Below, piece after piece: positions 14,321 through 24,914 of a DNA stretch of 64,000 nt. The stretch is from Podospora pseudocomata (lineage: Eukaryota > Ascomycota > Sordariomycetes > Sordariales > Podosporaceae), in NCBI RefSeq assembly GCF_035222375.1, contig NW_026946365.1, forward strand, positions 558,001 to 622,000. The letters are read 5' to 3'. Each line of letters begins with the position of its first letter. Position 1 is the stretch's first letter. The notes below the pieces were generated by a model. The model did no database searches. It was not told the origin of the DNA and saw nothing but the letters and a program-made list of their open reading frames with translations. Made by a program: the position numbers and the translations under genes.

Positions 14321-15347
14321 CTAAAGTCTCCCCTCCTCCAAAACCTCGATCAGTTCATCCAACCTCTCAATCACCAAATCAGTATGCTCATGGTCCACCA
14401 AATGTCTATTCACATCATTGACCAACAAGACCGTCTTGGCACCCGCCCTCCTCCCAGCAGTGATATCATCCACTGAGTCACCCACCATTATCAACCCACT
14501 CGCATCCGCCACCTCCTCTCCCCTCTCCGTATGGAGTAGCTCCCCCTCTTCTTGCCCCTTCTCGGCAATCTTTTCCTTTTCCTCCGCCTCATCAACGGGA
14601 ATGCCAGGCTCACCAGTTGACTTCCTCACCAAACCCCAAGAACGGGCAATATGGAGAATACCAGCGGGGTCGGGCTTGGGAGGGCGGAAATCACGGGTGA
14701 CGATGGGGCCAAAGACGGAGGAAGGGAGGAATTTGACAAGGAGGTTCTGGACGGGGAGGTCGAAGTTGCGGGTGCAGATTCCTTTGCGGATGGAGCGGGA
14801 GTCGAGGTAGGACATTAGGGGGGCGAGGCCGGGTTGGGGGACCTGGGTCAGCATGGCTTCGCGTTCTATGGTGCGGATTTTCTCCATGGCGGTGTGTTGG
14901 TCTTCGGGGGTGGGGAGGGAGTAGACGTGGTCGAGGATGTCGACTGATTTGGGAATGCCGAGGGCGGAGCGCATGGCGGCGAACATGTAGGTTTGGGGTT
15001 CACTAGTTTTATGTTAGTTGGCATTCTCTTGAGGTTGGGGGGAATGGAAGTGAGAGTGAAATGGTGGGTGAGTGAGACGTGATGGGTGGGAGGTATGAGA
15101 TGTGACAGGTAATATGGGGCAGGCTTCATAAGAGCTAGAGGTCGAAAGACACAACCTCGAAGTCTGACTCAGGGACTCAAAGCCCAGGCTAGAAACACAA
15201 ATAAGCTCACCATAGCGTCCCGTCGACATCAAAAACGATGCCCTCTAGCTTGCGGGTGTTGGGGCTAGGAACAAACGGCTGTTTCAACGGCGCGAATTTC
15301 CACGGGGCTGAAGTAACGGCGGACATGATGGGCCAAAATCTTCGCAT
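14321..15347 (-). CDS. HAD-superfamily hydrolase
   Basis: Haloacid-dehalogenase-type phosphatase, probably acting on a small phosphorylated metabolite; the substrate is unknown. Exons 15347-15211 and 15002-14321 give 272 residues. Motif I is FDVDGTL (nucleophile and acid Asp), motif II the Thr of ICTRNFDLP, motif III the Lys of RPPKPDPAGIL, and motif IV GDSVDDITAGRRAGA, all in order. Between motifs III and IV lies an unusually charged insertion of about 30 residues rich in Glu and Lys (for example EEKEKIAEKGQEEGE), absent from typical members, probably a surface loop. Two in-frame starts are possible: 15347 (MRRFWPIMSAV) and 15326; the longer has a weakly mitochondrial look, and I would not choose firmly. 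It faces the DUF3176 tail and is divergent from the DUF2421 gene. Confidence 0.88.
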
Positions 15348-16283
15348 CCCACCGTCTGGAAGTTACTTGAAATAAAAGGTGCGGGGTTGCCAACAACCCT
15401 ATATCAAACTTGTAAAGAAAGTGAGGGTATCACAATATCGATAACTGACGAGGGGCTCGAGTGAGGATCCAATTCGTAAATGCCAAGAGATATAGCTCCA
15501 AAAAGATTGATGCTTAAATAAACGGCACAATGAGAGGTTAGGTACCAAGGATTCGGAATGACGAGAAAGGCAATCAATCAGCAGCTCAGTGTGAAACAGC
15601 ACTCGCACAAGTCACACTCTGTCAAAAGAAGTCTCACCTGACCCCGCGATTTCAGCTTTTGCTTGCTCTCAAAGTGGCCGTTCTTCTAGAATGTTTTAGG
15701 GCTGGTACGTCACTGGCTGCGATTAAGCGATGGATCACCTGCGGGCGGCTTGACCAACCGAACAGCGCGCAAAACATCCCGGTCCGGCAGCCCCCATGCA
15801 CGGCCTGACAGGGCAGTTTTAGCGGGAAGTGGCCGCATTTTTCTTTCAAGGATCTGCGGGCAACACAAGGAACCTGCGGCGGGGTGCGACAGGAAGACCA
15901 GAGACGGATCGAACGGCGGCGGCAAGCTGAGGCAAGCTGTGGGTGGTGCTGCTGCCCGCTGCCGGAAGCTGCACCTCAGCTTGATCTGGGAACCTGACCT
16001 GCCTGCCCAAATGGAAGAAGCATCAAAGAAAGGAAACCAGGAACCAGCAAAAAAACAACCTCCGAATTCCATTGCATACCTCGATTCAAACCACCATCCG
16101 AACTCTCTGACGGCGAGGGACCTGTTCTTTTTTCTCCCACTCGTGTCCCTTGCATTTCCCCTTTCCAACAACATCAACACGTCTCTCTTTGCGTCTGCGT
16201 GCTGGAGACTTGTTGTTCTATTCCTAAGCCGCTCACCCCTAGGTTGTTCGAAGCTTATCTTCAGATTGACTATGAACTGCTAA
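15348..16283. other. Divergent promoter region, HAD and DUF2421 genes
   Basis: Spacer of about 0.9 kb between divergent genes. Overlapping open frames at 15710-16283 on both strands are mirror images of each other with no domain. The stretch 16130-16283 is CT-rich, typical of a 5' leader. Confidence 0.5.
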
Positions 16284-19200
16284 ATGAGCTCCTCTCCGAC
16301 ACTGCCTTCGCCAGGCCAATGGCCACCGCGAAGGCCCTCCAAAAGAAGTGTATGTTATTATACTCCATCACGCGACATGATCCCCAAACTAATCTAACAT
16401 CCTCAGAAACTGCGCAATGGCACCTTCATCATCCCCGCCACCGGCGAGCGCTCCCGCCGCGTCTTGACCCTCCGCACCAACAGCTCCGGCCTATCCTCCC
16501 AAACCGACGGCACCCATTCCCGCTCCCTCTCGGGCCTCACCACCTTCCCCTACGAACAAACATCCTTCTCCGACCGTTTCTCCCACCTTGCGCGACAAAC
16601 CTGCGAGAAATGCGCCTGGATTCTCCGCTGGCTCGACTCGCCCGTCGGCCACGGCGTGCTGAAATGCACGCTGGCGTACACACTCGGCAGTCTGGCTACC
16701 TTCTGGGCGCCCATCTCCGACTGGTTGGGCCGGCCGGACGGTAAGCACGTGGTGGCCACGCTGACTGTTTATTTTCATCCAGCGAGGTCCGCCGGCTCGA
16801 TGATTGAGGCGGTGCTGATTGCCATTGTTGCGGTGGTGTATGCGCAGATTGTCTCGATTTTGTCCATGGCGACTTCGGTGCTGGTGGGAGGGCAGTGGCA
16901 TTGTGTTCCCTTGGCGCATGCGCTGGTGCTGGCCGTCTTCATAGGGGGAGGATTTGGGTTTATTGGTTGGGTGAAGCAGCGGATGGGGAATCCGTTGGTG
17001 GATGTGGGGAGTACGCTGGCTTCGTTGGCGATTATTGGGGTGGTGACCAAGGAGACGGCGGTGTTGACGGGGGTGTTTTCGAATCAAAAGATTATTCAGA
17101 TTCTCAAGATGTTCTTTTTGGGGGTCAGTGCTACTACCGCGGTTAACCTTTTGGTGTGGAGGGTTTCGGCGAGATCGTTGTTGAGGGACACCATGACCAA
17201 GTCTTCGACTTCGCTGGGACACATGTTGGCCTTGATTACGAGTGGGTTTCTCAGTGGCTCAGAGGAGGATGTCACGTCGGGCCAGTTTGCGGCTGCTTCA
17301 GCTGCGTACAACCAGGTGTATCCTCAGATGATTAAGAACCTACGGGAGTCCAAGTTTGAGCGGTATCTTCTGGGTCAGGAGAAACTGTACCAGCTTGACA
17401 GAGCTGTTGTAAGGTCTATGGAAAGGTTGGCACAGTCGATTGGTGGGCTCAGGAGCGCGGCCAACACGCAGTTTGCGCTGTTGAGAGAGTCGATGATGCA
17501 GGGGTCTGGAATGATGTCTCCGGCGGCGTCGCTCTACTCACCCGTCTTGCAGCGGACGTTGTCAAACACCCTTAAGAGCGGGAAAGGGTTTGGTATTTTG
17601 TCCGCGATTGACGAGGCGTCAGACGAGAGCAACGAGGACGAGAGAGGCCGTGTTAAGGACCGGCGTCGGTCGGATGCTACGACTGCTAGCATCCCGTTCC
17701 GCAACTCTTCTGATATCTTTGAGCTCTTTATCAACCTGCTGGGTCCGTCGATGAAGTCCTTGGCGTATACACTCTCCGAGGTGCTGCGCGACCCACCATT
17801 TGGCACGGCCCCCGACTATGAAATCACTATCAATGATCACTTCCGCCAGAGTCTTACCGATGCTCTGTCACTCTTCAACGGGGCAAGGGCGGACGCTCTT
17901 CAGGAGTTGTACAAGCACATCGAGCTGGATCGTACGAGATCGGCCAGTATCCAAGCCGACTTTGAAGAGGTGGCGGCGGCATGTGGCCACTTCAGTTTTA
18001 GCCTGCAAGCGTTTGGGGAGGAGATGCAAAAGTACCTCGACGTGCTGGATGACTTGAAGTTCGCCAATGAGCACAGGTTACGGAGCTGGCAATGGATGAA
18101 GTGGTGGGGCAACCGACGCGGATACAACAACCGCAAGATCACGTTGCCGTTTGACCATGCGGAACGGGAGACGCTGATCAAGCCGATCAAGAAGAGCCAG
18201 ATGCCGAGGGGTATTGCGGATTCCATGGTGCAGAGACGTGATACGTATGCATGGAGTGCTGTTCCTGGGACGAACAAGGTTATTGCTACGCTCTCCCAGA
18301 GGCTTCTCCGGGTGTTGAGAAAGGTGGCGAGGGATGACAGTGAGTTAAATTTCTAGCTGCTATGAAATATGCCCATGCTAACAGGTAAACAGTCCGGTTC
18401 GGCTTAAAAGTCGGGGCTGGAGCAGCATTTTGGGCCATGTTTGCCTTCATTCCACAAACTAAGGATACTTACCAGCACTGGAGAGGCGAATGGGGTCTGC
18501 TGTCGTTCATGATCGTGTGCTCAATGACGGTTGGCGCATCCAACACCACAGGCTGGGCCAGATTTATGGGAACGGTGGCCGGTATCTCAGCATCGGGCTT
18601 CAACTGGACTATCAGCCAAGGCAGCGCACTGGCACTTATCCCCCTCGGAGCCATGGTGGCCTTCTGGGCCTTTGTCGTCATTGTCGCTTGGGGTAAGGCT
18701 CCGCTGGGTAGAATCACGCTCCTCGCCTACAACGTTTCGACCCTGTACGCCTACAGCCTGTCGCAAAAGGTGGATGACGACGACGACGATGAAGGCGGCT
18801 CGAATCCCATCATTGGGGAAATCCTCCTCCATCGTTTCGTGGCTGTCACGGCTGGTATCTTGTGGGGATTGATCATTTGCCGGCTGGTGTGGCCCATATC
18901 GGCACGCAAAAAGTTCAAGGAGGGCTTGAGCATGTTGTACTTGCAAATGGGACTCATCTGGAAGCGAGGACCGCTGGCTATCCTGCTCAGGAGCGATTGT
19001 TCCCGGTCCTATCTACGGTCTGGTGAGCAGGCTGCTCTCCAAAAATACGCCGCCCGGCTGGATGCCCTTCGTGGGAGCGCGACCAATGAGTTTGAGCTCC
19101 GAGGTCCCTTTCCAGCCGAACAATCCGCTCGTCTGATGGGCTGTGCGCACCGGCTCTTGGACGCATTTTACGCCATGTCACTGGTCACGCAGAGGAAGGG

Positions 19201-19645
19201 CAGTTTAACAGAGGGGGAGCGAGCGCTGCTGATGTACACGGCTGACGAGAGAGCGCAGCTGTGCGAACGCATCTGTCATGTGTTCCAAGTGCTGGCTTCT
19301 TCCCTGATGCTAGAGTACCCCCTGACGGACGCGGTGCCGAGTGTTGACCGGACGAGGGACAGGCTGCTGGCCAAGATTTTCCAATTCCGAAAGGAACACA
19401 ATCCTAGCGTGGTGCTGGACTATTCTTCTTCTAATGCGGGAAGTGGTAGTATCGGGTCGTCGGGGATGGGGTTCGGAGGACTGCTGGGTAAGCTGTCGCA
19501 TTTGAACGTGGAGGAGAGAGATTATGCTCTGCTGTATGCATATGCCTTGGTAACAGGGCAGGTGTCGGAGGAGCTCAAGGTGGTGGCCAAGGAGATTGAG
19601 GGGTTGTTTGGTGTGTTGGATGAGGATGCGCTTTTGTTGCAGTAA
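16284..19645 (+). CDS. DUF2421/FUSC-type multi-pass membrane protein (BRE4-like)
   Basis: Large membrane protein of the fungal group that includes yeast Bre4 and aromatic-acid-exporter-like domains; roles in brefeldin A sensitivity and secretory or vacuolar transport are known for relatives. Exons 16284-16349, 16407-18339 and 18393-19645 give 1083 residues with matching phases. Residues about 75-260 hold a first cluster of hydrophobic helices (VLKCTLAYTLGSLATFWAPI, then IEAVLIAIVAVVYAQIVSIL, LVLAVFIGGGFGFIGWV and others). A cytoplasmic, charged middle follows with coiled-coil potential, then a second cluster starting near DDIRFGLKVGAGAAFWAMFA. An acidic run (DDDDDDEGG) sits in a loop of the second half, and the C-terminal third matches the DUF2421 style. 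Two repeated helix bundles with soluble domains between them is the family's usual plan. The substrate is unknown. Confidence 0.9.
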
Positions 19646-20381
19646 ATAGGGTCAAGATTGAGTACGATAAGGGAGTGACGGGGGGCTAAAAAAGGAGTTG
19701 GTTTGGTTTGGGTAGGATGGGCAATGGGAAGAGGAAAGGGAATTTGTATGGGAAATAGCATGGTAATGATACCTAAGAATAAATGACATAGATGTACAAA
19801 GTTCACTTGAAGCCTTTGACGTTGGTGTGGAGGGGTTGTCCAATGCCTGGCTGGAGTCTGATGTTTTGTTAGAAAACGGACTTTGACTTTGAACTGGCAG
19901 GTTGTCATGGGCACCAGTCACTGAACTCATCCCGCGATATCCCAGACTTCCCCAGACTTTTGCCCGCCACTCATGATCATGACGCTGTTGACATCTCGCG
20001 ACAACAGGCAGGACGAGGTCAAGAAAATGCCAAGAAAGACATTCTTGTTGTCTGATTGGACAATGGTTGGCTGACAATGGGCCTCTGTGGAGCGCTGTCT
20101 GAGCTGTGACCCGCCTGTTTCGCGTCGTCGCGAACAATTTACGCGTGAATGCAGCGCGTCGCGCCAGGGGCAGGAATCCCGGATCCCTGCCTTTGCTCCT
20201 TCGCGTTCTTAACTTTTTAGCAATCCACTCTCAACTTCAACCTGCACTTGCTTCTGTTTTCCCTCCATTCGCTCTTCCCAGCTGTTTTCAAGACATCGTT
20301 CCCTACCCAAAAGATACCCAGCTGTGACTTCCCATCAACTCCTCCAACAAAACATTACAGGAAAGAAAGAACCAGATCACC
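19646..20381. other. Spacer and CDT1 promoter
   Basis: First part is AT-rich 3' flank. From about 20100 to 20170 there are several CGCG-containing motifs (see the MCB box); 20200-20381 is CT/CA-rich leader. No gene seen. Confidence 0.55.
20141..20146. promoter_or_regulatory. MluI cell-cycle box upstream of CDT1
   Basis: A perfect palindromic ACGCGT stands 236 bases before the CDT1 start codon, and related CGCG-core motifs (TTCGCGTCGTCGCG at 20119-20132, GCGCGTCGCGCC at 20155-20166) lie within 25 bases on either side. In fission yeast cdt1 was named as a Cdc10-dependent transcript and is driven at G1/S by MBF through such boxes, so conservation of this control is likely. Seen: the motifs; inferred: their use. 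Confidence 0.6.
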
Positions 20382-21851
20382 ATGCCTGGTTTAATAACTC
20401 CGCGTAAGACGCGGTCGACCGTTAAGGGCACCAAGGTCCCTCCTGCCACGTCGAGTATTGCCAACTTAACAAAGATCTCCAAGCTCTCGACCCTTGGGAA
20501 GGACGTCACTTCCGAGAAGAAGGCCACCGCCGGCACCATCTTTGGTCGCACCTCCAACATTGAGATTGTCCTCACCACAAAGAAGAGGAAGGTTCAGGAC
20601 GAGGTCGAGCCCACACCCAAGAAGCAATGTCGGGAGCCCGAGTCGAGACCAATCACGACTACCAGTCCTGTTTCGAAAAGGAAGAAGACTGTCACATTCG
20701 ACCTGACTGAGAACTCCGCCCCGGCCAAGCCAACTCCAAAACGCGCCGCTCCGGCATCCACACCCAGCAAGAAGCGGTCATACCAAGCCGACGACGAGAC
20801 CGATGCCTCTTCTCACACCTCGGCTCTTCTGGAACGTCTCAACATCCGAACCCCAATCCCGAAGCGCACCAAGACAGTTGTCACCCCAGCCCAAAATGAT
20901 TACGACCTCCCCCGAGAGCTCCTCGACCTCCTCGACATGCAGACCGCCTTCCTCAAGACCCTGAACATGGAATACGCCCACAATGGCACCAACTCCCCCA
21001 TCGACCTCCGAAACCTCTACCCCAGTGTCACCCGCACCTGGGGAAAGCGTAGAGTATTACTCGTCGACATTCAGCGTCTGCTCGGAGTCCTAAACTGGAC
21101 ACCCGCCAAGTCCTCCCCCGAACCCCTCTTCATCCTCTCCGACTATGGCCGCCAGAAAATCTGCATCGACTTCTCCCCATCCCTGCCTGCGGGCCCGATC
21201 AGAGAGGCCGACTTGAATATGGATTTCAAGTCCAACCTCCGCACGTTGTGGATGTCCTCCAACAAGAACGTCACCCTCTTCCTCGGCACCCTCCCCAAGG
21301 CTCCAATCAAGAAGTGCGAGAGCCTTCTCAAGGCCACGATCCCAAAGCAGACAACCCTTGACTCCCTCAAGGCTGGTATCCAAGCCAGAAAAGAAGCCGA
21401 GCAAGCCGCCAAGGAGGAAGCCGCCAAGAAACTCGAGCAGGCGGTCAAGCCTGACGGAACAAAGATGACGCTGCTGGAGCGGATCAAGATGAAGGAGGTG
21501 GAGCTGAAGAATATGCCCGCGGGTCCTACGCCTCAGGAGCTGCAGAGGCAGGCGGCGCTTCACAGGGCGGAAGATGTGGCGGCCGTGGTTGGGATGTTGT
21601 GCAAGGCCAGTGGTGGGCAGGCGAGGGTGTCGTTTACGATTCAGCAGGTCCTGACCAAGCTGAAGGATTCGCTGAGGACGCCGATTAGCAGGGAGGACGC
21701 GGGGATTTGTGTGAGGTTGTTGGCGGCGGAGGTGACGCCCGAGTGGATTAGGGTTGTGAAGCTGGGGGCGAGGGAGATGGTGGTTGTTACTGTTGCTGGG
21801 CAGCCTAGTCTGACGGTGTTGAAGGAGAGAGTTGGCAAGTTGTTGGATTGA
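20382..21851 (+). CDS. cdt1: DNA replication licensing factor CDT1
   Basis: Loads the MCM helicase onto origins together with ORC and Cdc6 in G1. Single exon, 489 residues. The first 160 residues are basic and disordered, with many TPKK/TPKR-type sites (CDK-like or nuclear-localisation patches). A central winged-helix-like part at about 175-320 includes LPRELLDLLDMQTAFLKTL, TRTWGKRRVLLVDIQRLLGV and a segment ending GTLPKAPIK. A helical Ala/Glu/Lys linker (about 325-365) contains RKEAEQAAKEEAAKK. The last 110 residues (ERIKMKEVELKNMP onward, then QQVLTKLKDSLRTPISREDA and PEWIRVVKLG) match the CDT1 C-terminal winged helix that binds MCM. Identification rests on this order of domains. It is somewhat shorter than metazoan CDT1 and has no visible N-terminal PIP box. 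Confidence 0.85.
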   Translation: MPGLITPRKTRSTVKGTKVPPATSSIANLTKISKLSTLGKDVTSEKKATAGTIFGRTSNIEIVLTTKKRKVQDEVEPTPKKQCREPESRPITTTSPVSKRKKTVTFDLTENSAPAKPTPKRAAPASTPSKKRSYQADDETDASSHTSALLERLNIRTPIPKRTKTVVTPAQNDYDLPRELLDLLDMQTAFLKTLNMEYAHNGTNSPIDLRNLYPSVTRTWGKRRVLLVDIQRLLGVLNWTPAKSSPEPLFILSDYGRQKICIDFSPSLPAGPIREADLNMDFKSNLRTLWMSSNKNVTLFLGTLPKAPIKKCESLLKATIPKQTTLDSLKAGIQARKEAEQAAKEEAAKKLEQAVKPDGTKMTLLERIKMKEVELKNMPAGPTPQELQRQAALHRAEDVAAVVGMLCKASGGQARVSFTIQQVLTKLKDSLRTPISREDAGICVRLLAAEVTPEWIRVVKLGAREMVVVTVAGQPSLTVLKERVGKLLD

Positions 21852-23057
21852 GAGGAGGTTGAGATTAGGGCTGTCTGGGTGTGGCTTGAGGTTATTTACG
21901 GAAAGGGTGGGGGAGTCTGGGTTATGGCTTGGGAAGATGATGCGTAAGGAAAAAAAAGGACATGGTGATACCCCTGTATTTTGTTGGGGAACTTTGTTGT
22001 ATAAATTTCTGGGAATGGGGACTTTGGGGGTATGTTGTTACTACTACTTTTATAACTTTGCATTTTGGGGTGGGCATGGCATTGCGTTTTTGTTGTACTT
22101 TATGGGAAAAGTACGCGCGTGGTATTATAGCATAGCATATTTAGACTGAGAAGTCTTCGTATTTGAATGAAGAAGAGTCAAAGCAAGAGTTGTGCCGGGT
22201 GGGCTTGATGTGTGTTGGTGTGGAGATATATACTCATCACTGCGGAGCAAAGCTTTTGGAAGAGGATTTTTGTTTTGGTTTCAAACAGCAAGAGGTAGGT
22301 AAACAGTTTGGGACTTTTTGACTGAGATGGTCATTTTTGAGAGGAGAGAGATGCTTGCATGCATGCCATTCTCAACTTTTTCGGAATGGCACTTGATAGT
22401 CCGCCGACTTTTAGAAATCCTTGGTAGGTCTCCGAGGATAGTTGTTGATAATCAGTTCAGGGTATTCAAAACATTCCATACCTACCATGATGCCCAAACC
22501 CAGTGTAACAAAAGCGTGAGCACAAGGATCTCTCATAGCTGCTGGCTAGATAGGCAACCTGGAATACAGGCGCACAGTGTTCAACCAAGTTTATTGCACA
22601 TTGTACAAAACCCCTATCATCTTCCATCTTGACTCCCCTTCCAGATCTAACAAAATCGCCTGCCGGGCTTGGCACACAATATCCATCGTCCGCCCCATCC
22701 ATCCAAGCAGCTTCCCAAGCCCCTCCCAGAAAACCCATCCCCCCGTATCCTCCCGTTTAGGCTGGGCGAGAAGTGATGTTGTAGTTAGGTCAGGACAGCT
22801 GTTGGCTTGATTAAGAAGGCGACGGCATAAACGTGATCTGGTCTGCTGATATAGAACTGGAATTTCATCGCTGAAGCTATGGAGAGACTCTTTCTTTTTG
22901 TGCCCACGATTCTGAACAGATCAGGGGTGGAGAAAAATGTGAGCTGAGAGAAAATAGTGGAGAAAATTGTGAAGAAAATCGAGGAGAAAAACAAGTCTGA
23001 AAAGAGATGATGATGTTGATGCAAGGAAACACCCTTTTCTCGTACGAATGGTTTCTC
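21852..23057. other. Convergent 3' spacer
   Basis: 1.2 kb between two convergent genes, AT-rich and T/G-rich near 21950-22350. Short open frames only, none convincing. Confidence 0.5.
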
Positions 23058-24914
23058 TTAGTAGTGCCTGCCGCCTGAGGACGACCCCGGCCCCATGGCC
23101 CGTCGTAGGTTTTCTCTTCTCAGCTCCTCGGAGGTTAACTGTCTTCGCGGCGCAGGAGGGAGAGGTCCGCTGGGAGGAGCTGGTCGCATGGGCAACGACA
23201 TGGTGGTTGATTTGGTGGCGGTACTGGGAGATGATGTGCGTTGAGGAGGAGCCATGCTCGGGGACGCTGTGCGCTGGGGGGGAGCCATGCTAGGAGAGGC
23301 GGTGCGCTGAGGGGGAGGAGCTGTACGTTGGGGAGGAGGAGCCATGCTGGGGGAGCCGGTACGACGAGGGGGCTGTTGGTCTTCATAGGCAACAGAGCCA
23401 GAGGGTCTGGATCTGTGCTGCATCACCGAGTTCGTGCTGGCTACTCGCGGTCCCAGTCCCGGATGTACATTCGCTCCACCTGCGCGGCCAAGGCTGATTG
23501 ATCCGCTGCCGCTGCGTGGCGGGGGTCGTGTCGGTACGCTATCAAATTGGTCACGAGGTGACACCATGGTCCCCAAGATGGGAATCTCACCTGAAGTGGG
23601 TGTTTGCTGAACCCCCCCCTCATTCTGTGCTGGGTACGATGGCGAATCACTGGAGCGCAGGAGATCCTGGATAGCCGGAGAGAGCTGCGGTGCCAGATGG
23701 GACTTGCGGTTGTCCCTATCCATAAGACCGCAGGCCCATTCTCTCAGATCCACAGGTGTTCTCTTGGCTGCTTGTACAAAAGGATCGCGATCCTGTGGGT
23801 TGGGTCAGTGTCGGTGTTGAGTAACATGCTAGGTGAGCCATCACTTACAAAAAGCTCTTGAGGGGTTGGTCGGCGCTCGGGTTCCTTGTACAGACACTTC
23901 TGAATCATATCATCAAGAATCTGAGGGAAGGCGTCGCTCTTGGGTAGCCTGGGCGCGGGCTCGTGTACAATCTGCTGAAGCAGGTCAAGAATACCGGCAG
24001 GGGCGCTCTCGGCATCAGAGAGTTGGTCCGCTGCGGCGAATGGGAACTTTCCAATAGCCAGTTCCATGATGGACAAGCCGAAACTCCACACATCTGACTT
24101 GACCGTATACTTCTCACCCTGAATTCTTTCAGGGGCCATGTATGTTGACGTACCGACAAAGGTGTCAGCGATCGAGTTGATGAGCTCACCGGATACGCCA
24201 AAATCGCAGAGCTTGATGGATCCTCGCGAGTTGACGAGGATGTTGGAGGGCTTGATATCGCGGTGCATGATGTGGTGTTTTGAGTAGAGGTATGTAAGAC
24301 CTCCAAGAGTCGCCTCGGCGATCTTGCCCAGAACATCCACACGGACGGGACCGAATACTCGTGATACCCGGTCCAGAGAGCTATCCGAATTACTGTCAGC
24401 CGTGTCAAACACCTTGAGAGCAAGAATACAACACACCCGACATCCATGTACTCCATGCACATGATCACATCGTTGTTCTCGTTCAGGAAAGCGCCGTAGA
24501 AGGTCACGATGTAGTCGGAATGGCAGCCACGCATAATCTGAAGCTCACGAACTATGCGCTTCCGCATCTCCTTCTTGGCCTCGACATGAATGATCTGTGA
24601 TTTGGAGGTTAGAACACCCAAGGAGCCAAGCAAGCCACCTTACGAAGACTAACCTTGCGGGCCATCACTGTGTTGGTCGGGATATGCTTGACTTTGCTGA
24701 CGGTTCCACCATTGCCAGCTCCAAGATCCTTGATGATCTCCAGGTCTTCAGGCTTCAAGTCCAAGTTGAACTCGATACCAATTTCTAGCTGTTCGTCTTC
24801 CCCCTTTGGGCGAGCATTCTCGGCGGTCGGGGGAGGCTTAGGGGCGGCAGGTGTCAGAGCAAGACCCTTGACGTTCTTGCGCTTCATAGAGCGCGGGGCG
24901 AATGCGTCAGCCAT
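23058..24914 (-). CDS. mek-2: MAP kinase kinase, Ste7/MEK-2 type
   Basis: MAPKK of the pheromone/invasive-growth (Fus3/Kss1-type) cascade, needed in relatives for mating, fruiting and hyphal fusion. Exons 24914-24654, 24594-24437, 24380-23849 and 23792 onward. Seen: N-terminal MKRKNVKGLALTP (basic docking-like), glycine loop GAGNGGTVSKV, HRDIKPSN, DFG, activation loop SIADTFVGTSTYMAPE with the MAPKKK target Ser/Thr, then DRDPFVQAAKRTPVDLREWA. The 3' end has three phase-valid models. (a) Read-through to 23058: 561 residues with a Pro-rich tail and about four repeats like PPQRTASPSMA. (b) A 52-base intron (23590-23539) giving a stop at 23441 after VERMYIRDWDRE: 416 residues. (c) That intron plus a second of about 62 bases, returning to the long frame: about 523 residues. 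The tail motif SLPMRPAPPSGPLPPAPRR resembles Ste7-ortholog tails, so I favour a form reaching 23058. Confidence 0.9.
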
